A stretch of DNA of 19,777 bases from JAFAXD01 sp035472475 (lineage in GTDB: Bacteria; Pseudomonadota; Alphaproteobacteria; Rhizobiales; Xanthobacteraceae): contig DATIPA010000126.1 of NCBI GenBank assembly GCA_035472475.1, positions 1 through 19,777 on the forward strand. The letters are read 5' to 3'. Each line of letters opens with the position of its first letter. Positions within the stretch are counted from its first letter, which is position 1. The notes under the pieces were generated by a model. The model did not search any database, was not told the DNA's origin, and saw only the letters and a list, made by a program, of their open reading frames with translations. A program made the translations under genes and the position numbers. Positions 13,529-19,777 of this stretch are shown one piece after another.

Positions 13529-14932
13529 CGTGAGGGCAAAGATCTTTCCCGGGTTCATAATGTTGTCTGGGTCGAGCGCCTGCTTGATCGCCCGCATGGC
13601 TGCGACCGCGCCGCCGTGCTCGGCTTCGAGATACTTGATCTTGCCGTGACCCACGCCGTGCTCGCCGGTGCAGGTGCCATCCATGGCGATCGCGCGCAGC
13701 GCCAGCCGTTCGATGAAGCCCTGGGCCCGCACGAGCTCGTCGGCATCGTTGCCGTCCGCGAGCAGCGCGACATGGAAATTGCCGTCTCCGACGTGCCCCA
13801 GCATGGTTCCAACAAGCCGGCTCTGTTCGAGATCGGCCTTGGTCTCCATCACACAGTCGGCGAGCCGCGAGATCGGGACGCAGGCATCGGTCGCCACGAT
13901 CTTCGATCCTGGCCGCAGCACCATGGTGGCGAACGCCGCATCGTGGCGAGCCTGCCAGAGCTTTGTGCGCTCCTCGGCCTTGGTGGCAAAGTTGAAATCC
14001 TTGCCGCCGTGCTCGCCCGCGATGGCTTCAAACCGCGCGATTTGCTCGTCGACGTCGCGCTGGCTGCCATGGAACTCGACAAACAGGGTGGGCACTTCCG
14101 CGAGCGCGAGCTTTGAATAAATGTTGCAGGCGCGGATCTGCAGCGGATCGAGAAGCTCGATGCGCGCCAATGGAACACCGGACTGGATCGATTCCATCGC
14201 GGTTTCGACCGCGCCGGCGAGCGATTCAAAGCCGCACACCGCGGCCGCGATGGTCTCCGGGATCGGATGCAGGCGCAGCGCCAGCTCGGTGATGATGCCG
14301 AGCGTCCCTTCCGAGCCGACCAGCAGCCGCGTGAGGTCATAGCCCGACGAACTTTTCTTGGCGCGCCGCGCGGTGCGCACCACCTCGCAGTTCGGCATCA
14401 CCGCGGTGAGTGCCAGCACCGCGTCCTTCATGGTCCCGTAGCGCACCGCGTTGGTGCCCGACGCGCGGGTCGCCGCCATGCCGCCGAGGCTCGCGTCGGC
14501 TCCTGGATCGATCGGGAAGAACAAGCCTTGATCGCGAATGAAGCTGTTGAGCTTGGTCCGCGTCACTCCGGGCTCGACGCTGCAATCGAGATCCTCGGCG
14601 TGGACGGCGCGGATCGCGTCCATGCGGGAGAGATCGATCGAGATGCCGCCGAACGGCGCGTTGAGATGGCCTTCGAGCGAGGTCCCGGTCCCAAACGCGA
14701 TCAGCGGCACCCGATGCGACGCGCAGTGCCGCACCACCTCCTGGACGTCCTCCGTGGAAGTTGCATATACAACCGCGTCCGGCGGTTCATTCTCGTACCA
14801 CGTGAATGTGTTGCCGTGCTGGCGCCGCACGCTCTCCGCTCGTGTGAACCGATCGCCAAAGCGTGCGGCGAGCGCCGCGAGCATCGATTCGGGCGCTTTG
14901 CGCGATTGCGCGGCTGCTGTTTGTTGCGCCAT
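13526..14932 (-). CDS. FAD-binding oxidoreductase, GlcD / D-lactate dehydrogenase (cytochrome) type
   Basis: Flavoenzyme of 468 residues that should oxidise a 2-hydroxy acid such as D-lactate or glycolate to the 2-oxo acid. The FAD_binding_4 (VAO-type) domain covers about residues 45-225, with PLIAFGTGTSLEGH (77-89), the FAD-binding segment IDPGADASLGGMAATRASGT and SGYDLTRLLVGSEGTLGIIT. The FAD-linked oxidase C-terminal domain carries HVGDGNFH (380-387) and EHGVGHGK (424-431), the usual metal/substrate region. The frame stays open far upstream, but ATG 14932 is chosen because GGAAGG lies 6 bp before it and the protein then has the family length. No partner GlcE/GlcF genes are present, favouring a single-subunit DLD-like enzyme. 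The exact substrate is unresolved. Confidence 0.88.
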   Translation of the reverse strand: MAQQTAAAQSRKAPESMLAALAARFGDRFTRAESVRRQHGNTFTWYENEPPDAVVYATSTEDVQEVVRHCASHRVPLIAFGTGTSLEGHLNAPFGGISIDLSRMDAIRAVHAEDLDCSVEPGVTRTKLNSFIRDQGLFFPIDPGADASLGGMAATRASGTNAVRYGTMKDAVLALTAVMPNCEVVRTARRAKKSSSGYDLTRLLVGSEGTLGIITELALRLHPIPETIAAAVCGFESLAGAVETAMESIQSGVPLARIELLDPLQIRACNIYSKLALAEVPTLFVEFHGSQRDVDEQIARFEAIAGEHGGKDFNFATKAEERTKLWQARHDAAFATMVLRPGSKIVATDACVPISRLADCVMETKADLEQSRLVGTMLGHVGDGNFHVALLADGNDADELVRAQGFIERLALRAIAMDGTCTGEHGVGHGKIKYLEAEHGGAVAAMRAIKQALDPDNIMNPGKIFALT

Positions 14933-15071
14933 GCCTTGCCTTCCAGAACCAAAGCGAACGACCTTACTCCAACCCGTCATCGCAAGCTGGGCTCGTTGTG
15001 GACCTGAGGGTCCTGTGCGAGACTGCCCACATCCACAGCAACCCCCATCCCTGATCACTCGAGGAGATCCT

Positions 15072-15512
15072 ATGCGATATCTTGCCCTGGTGTTGGCGGT
15101 TATTGTCGCCGCGACGGCTGCGCGTGCGCAGGACGCGATACCCGACATCAAGGGAACCTGGTCGGGCAAGGGCAAGGTGCTCGTCTTCGGGAACAATGCG
15201 CACAATCCGGGCTCGCAGACCATGGCAGAACCGCCGCGCATGCGTGACATCGAGATGACTGATGTGGTCGAAGGCCAAGACGGTCGGCTCGCCTGGGGCC
15301 GTTCATCCTCGCGCGCCGCCGATACCAAGGAACCTTTTGCCTGGGCGATGTCATCAGACAACAAGTCGATCGTGGGCGCCGACATGGATGGCTACTTCCG
15401 CATCACGCTGCTAGCGCCCGATCGGATGGAGAAGTGCTACGTCCACAGTGGCATGAGTCCGAGCAAATCGATGATCGCGACGTGCTATGCGATGGAGCGG
15501 GTGAAGAAGTAG
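15072..15512 (+). CDS. Small secreted protein of unknown function
   Basis: A 146-residue protein with a textbook signal peptide (MRYLALVLAVIVAATAARAQ, cut before Asp21) after a strong GAGGAG placed 5 bp before the ATG. The mature part starts IPDIKGTWSGKGKVLVFGNN and is rich in alternating hydrophobic and polar strands. This suggests a small beta-barrel or lipocalin-like fold, though I recognise no family with certainty. Two cysteines near the end (KCYVHSG and ATCYAM) could form a disulfide in the periplasm. It is followed after 20 bp by the EthD-like gene, so the two are probably one transcript. Confidence 0.75.
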   Translation: MRYLALVLAVIVAATAARAQDAIPDIKGTWSGKGKVLVFGNNAHNPGSQTMAEPPRMRDIEMTDVVEGQDGRLAWGRSSSRAADTKEPFAWAMSSDNKSIVGADMDGYFRITLLAPDRMEKCYVHSGMSPSKSMIATCYAMERVKK

Positions 15513-15532
15513 CCGCTCGCTCGATTGCGTCG

Positions 15533-16216
15533 ATGTCGTTCATTCACGAAATCGCGTTCAGGACTTCGCCCGGCACAACCGAGCCGGCGCCGCCTTGGTT
15601 CGACGCCGAGTTGATCCTGGCGTTGCGCAACCTCGCGGACCTGTCAGCGCTTGATCTCTATCGTCCGGTCGGCGGCACGCACGATCCGTATAATAAGGAC
15701 GAGGGCCCACCGTTGTTGATCGCGGTGACCGAATTTCGAGCCCGCGACGCCCTCGAGGCCGCCACGCCCGCTGTGGAACGGACGTTGGCGCAGCTCCCTG
15801 CGGGCATCAACGCCACGATCACCGCCATGGAACGGTGCTGTTATCCGGTCGACGGTGAAACAACAGCCGGCCCGTTGCGGGCGCCGTTCTCCTATGTGGT
15901 GCGCTATCACCGACCTGCGGAGGACGAGGCGGCGTTTGTCGCTCACTATGTGGCCGACCACCCGCGCCTCGAAGCCCGGTTTCCCGGGATCCGCTCGATC
16001 ATGTGCTATTTCCCGCTCGCCGCACCGGTATCGCAGCGCGTCCCATGTGCCGACTATATGCTCGGTAACGAGGTCGTCTTCGATTGCGTGGAGGATTTCA
16101 ACACCGCCATGCAATCGCCGGTGCGTCACGAAATGCGCGCACACTTTCACAGCTTTCCGAAATTCAGCGGCGCGGTGACCCACTTCGCGATGCTGCGCGA
16201 GCGATTGGCGGGGTGA
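15533..16216 (+). CDS. EthD-like (dimeric alpha/beta barrel) protein
   Basis: A cytoplasmic-looking protein of 227 residues without signal peptide or membrane segment. The second half, from about residue 120 (FSYVVRYHRPAEDEAAFVAHYVADHP, then LEARFPGIRSIMCYFP and VVFDCVEDFNTAM near 180-196), has the EthD/ferredoxin-like pattern: a strand, the F-x-x-H-Y helix, and a later strand-helix pair. The first half (about 1-100) may be a second, diverged copy of the fold. EthD-type proteins accompany oxidative degradation enzymes, often with unclear biochemical roles. ATG 15533 has no good ribosome-binding site, so it may rely on coupling to the secreted-protein gene 20 bp upstream. The frame is open further upstream inside that gene but gives no recognisable protein. 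Confidence 0.65.
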   Translation: MSFIHEIAFRTSPGTTEPAPPWFDAELILALRNLADLSALDLYRPVGGTHDPYNKDEGPPLLIAVTEFRARDALEAATPAVERTLAQLPAGINATITAMERCCYPVDGETTAGPLRAPFSYVVRYHRPAEDEAAFVAHYVADHPRLEARFPGIRSIMCYFPLAAPVSQRVPCADYMLGNEVVFDCVEDFNTAMQSPVRHEMRAHFHSFPKFSGAVTHFAMLRERLAG

Positions 16217-16530
16217 TTGCGGTGGCCGGGTAGGTTGCGGGCACGGCGTAGCGCGCTCGAACGCGATCGCGCAAAGATCGCCTGCGCACGTGGCTTTTGT
16301 GTAACACGCCGCCGCAAAATTTTTATTTGCGATGGAACTTATTCGCGCGGCGGGAACCCCCGGCGTGGTTGATGGTTGCCCTGGCGTATTCGGGGTGGGG
16401 CATTTCCGAATACTTGGATCAGGTGGTCAGCGACTCCGGGCCGATCAGAAGGCTCGCAGGGGAGGGCGGAGCGTTCCCGGATGCTGGCCATCGGTCCGCT
16501 ACCTGCCGAAACAATGAGGGAGGGGTGAGA
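16217..16530. other. 314-bp intergenic stretch before the CPYCG protein
   Basis: No supported gene. A 6-bp stem GCGATC/GATCGC at 16263-16281 follows the EthD-like gene but has no adjacent T-run. The AT-rich patch AAAATTTTTATTTG (16317-16330) leads into two GGAAC motifs (16334 and 16353); the second fits an EcfG-type promoter. A TTG-started in-frame extension of the downstream gene exists (from 16297) but looks unlike a protein. Confidence 0.45.
16353..16377 (+). promoter_or_regulatory. Possible EcfG-type (general stress response) promoter
   Basis: GGAAC (16353-16357) is followed after 16 bp by GGTT (16374-16377). The alphaproteobacterial EcfG consensus is GGAAC-N16/17-CGTT, so only the first base of the -10 differs. 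The gene it would serve starts 154 bp downstream, a long leader, so this remains tentative. Confidence 0.3.
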
Positions 16531-16770
16531 ATGTCAAACTGTCCGGATTATCTGCATGGGTGCAAGGCGGGCGCGGAGCGTCAACGGGATCTAACACCGA
16601 GTGAACGGCAACGGCTCACCGGGGCGGCATCCGAATATTCCGATCACGCGAGGCTGTGTCCGTATTGCGGGCTTGTCTACGCGCGCGCGCCATTGCCAAA
16701 GACGCGCCGGCTCGGGTGGCTGGATGGCATGATGGGGCTGGGGTTCAGAGCTGCTGTCTGCGTGGAGTAG
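16531..16770 (+). CDS. Small CPYCG-motif (zinc-ribbon-like) protein, unknown function
   Basis: A 79-residue protein I do not recognise. It begins MSNCPDYLHGCKAGAERQRD and has an acidic/polar middle with HARLCPYCGLVYARAP at about residues 40-55. The CxxC knuckle in CPYCGLVY, with the earlier Cys4 and Cys11, could bind one zinc ion as in rubredoxin-like or zinc-ribbon proteins. The C-terminus is hydrophobic and glycine-rich (GWLDGMMGLGFRAAVCVE). The start is supported by an excellent GAGGGAGGGG purine tract a few bases upstream. It stands alone between an EthD-like gene and an ABC transporter, with a possible stress promoter upstream. Confidence 0.6.
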   Translation: MSNCPDYLHGCKAGAERQRDLTPSERQRLTGAASEYSDHARLCPYCGLVYARAPLPKTRRLGWLDGMMGLGFRAAVCVE

Positions 16771-16900
16771 TGCGGTTCAGCCAATCTTCTAGCTGCAAAT
16801 CCGCTGTCATTGCCGCACGTGGGCGGCCGAGCAAAGGTCTATTGCCGCGGCCGGCCGCCTATTCTTCGCCGCCCGACGGCCTCTCAGGACAATCAGTGCG

Positions 16901-17041
16901 ATGCTCCTACTCGCTTACATTGCTGTTGTGTTCGCGGCGACATCAGCCGTGCTCTTTACCTACGCCTGGACGGTGCAGGCGGTGGCGCGCGCGCCGGCGC
17001 GCGAGGCGGAACGACGCTTTACCGAGAGCGGCGAAAGCTGA
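16901..17041 (+). CDS. Possible small single-pass membrane peptide
   Basis: A 46-codon ORF starting MLLLAYIAVVFAATSAVLFT, which is one hydrophobic membrane span. A short amphipathic, charged tail follows (AREAERRFTESGES). The hydrophobic-then-charged layout is protein-like and the ORF ends cleanly with TGA. The nearest purine tract (AGGA) lies 11 bp upstream of ATG, too far for a strong site, so this may be spurious. Confidence 0.35.
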   Translation: MLLLAYIAVVFAATSAVLFTYAWTVQAVARAPAREAERRFTESGES

Positions 17042-17139
17042 CGGTCTGCTTCAACAGACATGGTGAGGTCGCGGAGGGTCGGATCGCGTTAAAAGGCACG
17101 GCCTCTGTGTCCCCGTATAGTTGCACCTCCCGCCCACAT

Positions 17140-17155
17140 ATTTTAAGCTTCAAAT
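17140..17155. promoter_or_regulatory. Near-palindrome matching the iorA operator, upstream of the peptide-type ABC transporter
   Basis: ATTTTAAGCTTCAAAT is a 16-bp palindrome with one mismatched pair. It shares TTTAAGCTTNAA with the perfect palindrome at 7305-7320. It lies 42 bp before the ATG of the binding-protein gene, where a bound regulator would meet RNA polymerase. Co-regulation with iorAB is inferred. Confidence 0.45.
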
Positions 17156-17197
17156 AATGGCATCGCCCTTGCTAGGCGACGTGAACGGGAGAGCGCT

Positions 17198-18730
17198 ATG
17201 ACATCCGAACTCGATCGCCGGCGAATGCTGCAACTGGTGGGCCTCGGCGCTGGAAGTCTGCCGTTGATCGGCGCGGTCTCATCCGCCGTCGCGGCCGGCG
17301 ACACGGTTACGCTCGGCTGGCCGAGCGATGTGCCGTCCTGGGATCCGAACCAGCGCTTCCAGCCCGACGCGCAACCGATCTTCAAGCTCGTGTTCGACCA
17401 ACCCGTTAATCAGGACCCGAAGCTCGCGTTCGTGCCCAATCTCGCCACCAAGTGGGAGCTCGCGCCCGACGCGCTATCCATGACGGTCGATCTGCGCGAC
17501 GACGTGACCTTCCAGAACGGCGACAAGCTGACGGCGGATGATTTTCGCTACACGTTTTTCGAGCGCATCAAGGCCGGTCACAAGGTCGACACCGCGAATT
17601 CCTGGCGCAGGGTCATCGATATCGAGGTCGCGTCGCCGACCCGCGCGGTGATGAAATTCAAGGAGCCGGCGCCGACCGCGCCGGTGTGGCTCGCCTTTCT
17701 CGGCAGCTTCGTGGTGCCAAAGAAATACATGGAATCCGTGGGCGTCGAAGGCTTTATCCAAAAGCCGATCGGGACCGGGCCCTACAAGCTGGTCGAGTAT
17801 CAGCTCAATTCCCGCATCGTGCTCGAGCGCAACGACGCTTATTGGGGGCGGAAGCCAAAGATCGGCCGCGTCATCTTCGAGATCATCAAGGACCCGTCCG
17901 CGCGGGTCGCGGCCATCCAGTCGGGACAGGTCGATCTCACCATCAACGTCCCGGTGCGTGAGGTTGATCGTCTGGACCACGAGGCGGGACTTGCCGCCGA
18001 GCTCAACCCGATCACCCGGGTGATTTTACTGCAATGTCGTAACGACCTTGGCTTCGCCGACGACAACGTGCGGCTCGCCGCGCATCACGCCATCGACAAG
18101 CAGGCGCTCTCGAAGGCGTTCTACGGCGGCGCCGCGGTGCCGCTGTCGATGCCGGCGACCCCCGGCACGCCCGGCTACGTTCCCGATTTCAAGTTCAGCT
18201 ACGATCCGACGCTGGCGGTGCAGCTTCTGGCGAAATCCGGCTTCAGCACTAGCAAGCCGGCCCAGATCAAGTTCGCCACCACCAACGGTAATTTCCCGGG
18301 CGACTTCGACATCGCGCGCGCGATCCAGCAGATGTGGAAGAAAGTCGGCATCGACGCCGAGATCGAAACTATCGAATACGCAAAATATTTCGAGCTCAAC
18401 CGCGGCTCCAAGCTCCCGGAGGCAACGCTCTACAGCTGGGACAATGCGACCGGTGACCCGGAAATGTTCGGCGGGTATCTGCTCAATCCCAAGATGCCGT
18501 TCTCGGCCTGGAAGGGCGCCGAGATCGGCGAAAAGGTGGCCGAGCTGTTCAATATCCCCGACTACGCGAAGCGCATAGCGGCTTACCAGGAGGTCGTGCG
18601 CATGGCGGTTGAGAAAGGCGCGACCATCCCGCTGCTGCAATCGGTGCAGAGCCTGGCGCGCAAGAAGTCGCTCTCGTACGTGAAATATGGAAACGGCTGG
18701 GTGCTTGCAAGCAGCATGGATTGGACCTGA
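17198..18730 (+). CDS. Peptide/nickel-type ABC transporter substrate-binding protein (SBP_bac_5), Tat-exported
   Basis: Periplasmic binding protein of the DppA/OppA family, 510 residues, the usual length. The N-terminus carries a twin-arginine-type signal (DRRRMLQLVGLGAGS, then a hydrophobic stretch to AVAAGD). The mature protein follows the family: VTLGWPSDVPSWDPN, LATKWELAPDALSMTVDLRD, NGDKLTADDFRYTFFERI, then IGTGPYKLVEYQLNSRIVLE and RNDAYWG, and the lobe II segment VRLAAHHAIDKQALSKAFYGG. The start has GGGAGAG 4 bp upstream. The permease gene follows after 84 bp containing a stem-loop. The ligand may be a peptide, opine or other solute; the family alone does not decide. A regulatory palindrome shared with iorA lies just upstream. 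Confidence 0.92.
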   Translation: MTSELDRRRMLQLVGLGAGSLPLIGAVSSAVAAGDTVTLGWPSDVPSWDPNQRFQPDAQPIFKLVFDQPVNQDPKLAFVPNLATKWELAPDALSMTVDLRDDVTFQNGDKLTADDFRYTFFERIKAGHKVDTANSWRRVIDIEVASPTRAVMKFKEPAPTAPVWLAFLGSFVVPKKYMESVGVEGFIQKPIGTGPYKLVEYQLNSRIVLERNDAYWGRKPKIGRVIFEIIKDPSARVAAIQSGQVDLTINVPVREVDRLDHEAGLAAELNPITRVILLQCRNDLGFADDNVRLAAHHAIDKQALSKAFYGGAAVPLSMPATPGTPGYVPDFKFSYDPTLAVQLLAKSGFSTSKPAQIKFATTNGNFPGDFDIARAIQQMWKKVGIDAEIETIEYAKYFELNRGSKLPEATLYSWDNATGDPEMFGGYLLNPKMPFSAWKGAEIGEKVAELFNIPDYAKRIAAYQEVVRMAVEKGATIPLLQSVQSLARKKSLSYVKYGNGWVLASSMDWT

Positions 18731-18752
18731 AACGGGGCGTGGGGAACATCCA

Positions 18753-18788
18753 TGGCGCGGGAAGGTAGTCTCACAGGGCCCCGCGCCA
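18753..18788 (+). other. Intercistronic stem-loop between binding protein and permease genes
   Basis: TGGCGCGGG (18753-18761) and CCCGCGCCA (18780-18788) form a perfect 9-bp stem with an 18-nt loop. There is no T-run after it. Stem-loops in this position in ABC importer operons commonly stabilise the binding-protein message or reduce read-through, which would give more binding protein than permease. That role is inferred here. Confidence 0.55.
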
Positions 18789-18814
18789 ACGTGTAGATCG
18801 ACAGGGGCAGGGGC

Positions 18815-19777
18815 ATGAACGCGATCCTGCTGCTGATCGTGCGCCGCGCACTGATCTCGGTCGTGATCCTGTTCTTCGTGGCCGCGCTGCTGTTCTGCGT
18901 GCTGCGGCTCTTGCCGGTCGACCCGGCTGCGATGTCGCTGCCGCCAATGGCGACGATTGCCGAGGTCGAGGCCAAGCGGCGCGAGATGGGGCTCGACCTG
19001 CCGCTGCCGCAGCAGTTCCTGATCTGGCTCGGGCAGGTGCTGCACGGCGATTTCGGAACCTCGATCCATTTCAGGCGCAGCGTCGCAAGTCTTGTTGCCT
19101 CGACGCTTCCCGCCACCGTTGAGCTCGCGGTGATCGCGATGGCGATTGCGACCGTGCTCGGGCTCGGCGGCGGACTGCTGCTGTTCTATGTGCGCGGCCG
19201 CGCGGCGGAGCCGGTGGTCGACTTCGGCTCGATCGTGCTGCTCTCGATTCCCGAATTCCTGTGGGCCCTGTTTTTCATTCTGTTGTTTGGGGTGGCGCTT
19301 GGCGCGCTGCCGTTCACCGGGCGGCTCTCGCCGGAATTCCAGCGTCCGCTCGTCACCGGTTTTCTGCTGATCGACACGCTCCTGACCGGACGGCCGGACA
19401 TTTTCTGGGACGCGCTCAAGCACATGATCCTGCCGGCGTTCGCGCTCGGCATCGCGTTTTCGCCGACCATCATGCGCGTGCTGCGCTCGAGCCTGATCGA
19501 TGTCTACCACGAGGACTACATCACGCAGGCGCGGCTGCGCGGCGTGGCCGAGCGCCGTGTGCTGGTGCGGCACGGGTTGAAAAACGCGATCCTGCCGACA
19601 CTCAGCCTCATGGGCGTGCAGTTCGGCATCCTGTTTGGCGGCACGCTGCTGGTAGAGGTGATCTACTCCTATCCCGGGCTAGGCAACCTGATGGTCGACG
19701 CGGTCCGCAATGCCGATCTGCCGATCATCCAGGCGGTCGGGCTGACCTATTGCGTGGTCGTGCTGATCATCAACACG
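18815..19777 (+). CDS. Peptide/nickel-type ABC transporter permease (DppB-like), C-terminus cut by window end
   Basis: Inner-membrane permease of the BPD_transp_1 DppB/OppB family; 321 codons are present and the frame is still open at the last base. It opens with a membrane span (RRALISVVILFFVAALLFCVL), followed by RLLPVDPA and the TIAEVEAKRREMGLDLPLPQQF segment typical of DppB N-termini. FGTSIHFRRSV follows, then several spans. The cytoplasmic ATPase-contact (EAA) loop reads YITQARLRGVAERRVLVRHG with KNAILPTLSL, and YSYPGLGNLMVDAV follows. ATG 18815 has the purine-rich AGGGGCAGGGGC immediately upstream. The second permease and the ATPases would be expected beyond the window. Confidence 0.92.
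   Translation, partial: MNAILLLIVRRALISVVILFFVAALLFCVLRLLPVDPAAMSLPPMATIAEVEAKRREMGLDLPLPQQFLIWLGQVLHGDFGTSIHFRRSVASLVASTLPATVELAVIAMAIATVLGLGGGLLLFYVRGRAAEPVVDFGSIVLLSIPEFLWALFFILLFGVALGALPFTGRLSPEFQRPLVTGFLLIDTLLTGRPDIFWDALKHMILPAFALGIAFSPTIMRVLRSSLIDVYHEDYITQARLRGVAERRVLVRHGLKNAILPTLSLMGVQFGILFGGTLLVEVIYSYPGLGNLMVDAVRNADLPIIQAVGLTYCVVVLIINT

Larger units (their letters stand above)
16771..17197. other. 427-bp stretch with a possible small membrane peptide and the promoter region of the ABC transporter
   Basis: Longer ORFs here (for example 16810-17157) have no ribosome-binding site or protein-like composition. The only candidate is a 46-codon ORF at 16901-17041. The AT-rich segment 17138-17158 holds the palindrome-like site and probably the promoter of the binding-protein gene, but I could not place a good -35/-10 pair. 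Confidence 0.45.

Noticed and set aside
16263..16281. GCGATC/GATCGC stem-loop after the EthD-like gene as a terminator
   Set aside because: The stem is only 6 bp and the nearest T-run is about 12 bp further on.
18026..19573. 515-codon open frame on the minus strand opposite the ABC transporter genes
   Set aside because: It crosses two convincing plus-strand genes and the gap between them, and its composition is unlike a real protein.

Overview
The window comes from a GC-rich bacterium, most likely an alphaproteobacterium of the Hyphomicrobiales (Bradyrhizobium, Rhodopseudomonas or Xanthobacteraceae type). This is inferred from the strong GC bias, the IorB–DUF6537 form of indolepyruvate oxidoreductase, an orphan PF04392 binding protein, a secreted peptide whose N-terminus resembles rhizobial Omp25/31-type proteins, and a possible EcfG-type promoter. 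No rRNA, tRNA, CRISPR array, transposase, integrase or phage gene was seen. It reads as metabolic and transport chromosome.

Minus-strand left half (1-8385). Transcription runs leftwards through a PF04392 binding protein, iorA, iorB, a glutathione S-transferase, and a sugar-type ABC importer (ATPase, permease, and a binding protein cut by the window start). GST-ATPase and ATPase-permease overlap by 4 bp (GTGA), so these genes are translationally coupled. iorA has a good sigma70-like promoter with a perfect 16-bp palindrome touching its -35 box. A near copy of that palindrome lies just upstream of the peptide-type ABC transporter at the right end, which suggests a shared regulator.

Middle (8400-11990). 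A 55-bp inverted repeat and a clear intrinsic terminator precede a secreted protein with a permuted papain-like His/Cys pattern. Next come a 58-residue secreted peptide with GKAP[IL] repeats and an unusual single ORF that joins an HpcH/HpaI aldolase to a cyclase/kynurenine-formamidase-like domain. The join carries its own Shine-Dalgarno and ATG. AMP nucleosidase (amn) is divergent from the fusion.

Right part (11996-19777). amn converges on a GlcD/D-lactate-dehydrogenase-type FAD oxidase. The plus strand then carries a small secreted protein and an EthD-like protein in tandem, a 79-residue CPYCG protein, a possible 46-residue membrane peptide, and the start of a peptide/nickel-type ABC transporter: a Tat-exported binding protein, an intercistronic stem-loop, and a DppB-like permease cut by the window end.

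The most unusual items are the aldolase-cyclase fusion, the shared TTTAAGCTT palindrome, the inverted repeat at 8451-8505, the GKAP-repeat peptide and the permuted papain-like secreted protein. I do not see a complete new multi-gene system that I could defend. All assignments were made by eye without database searches.
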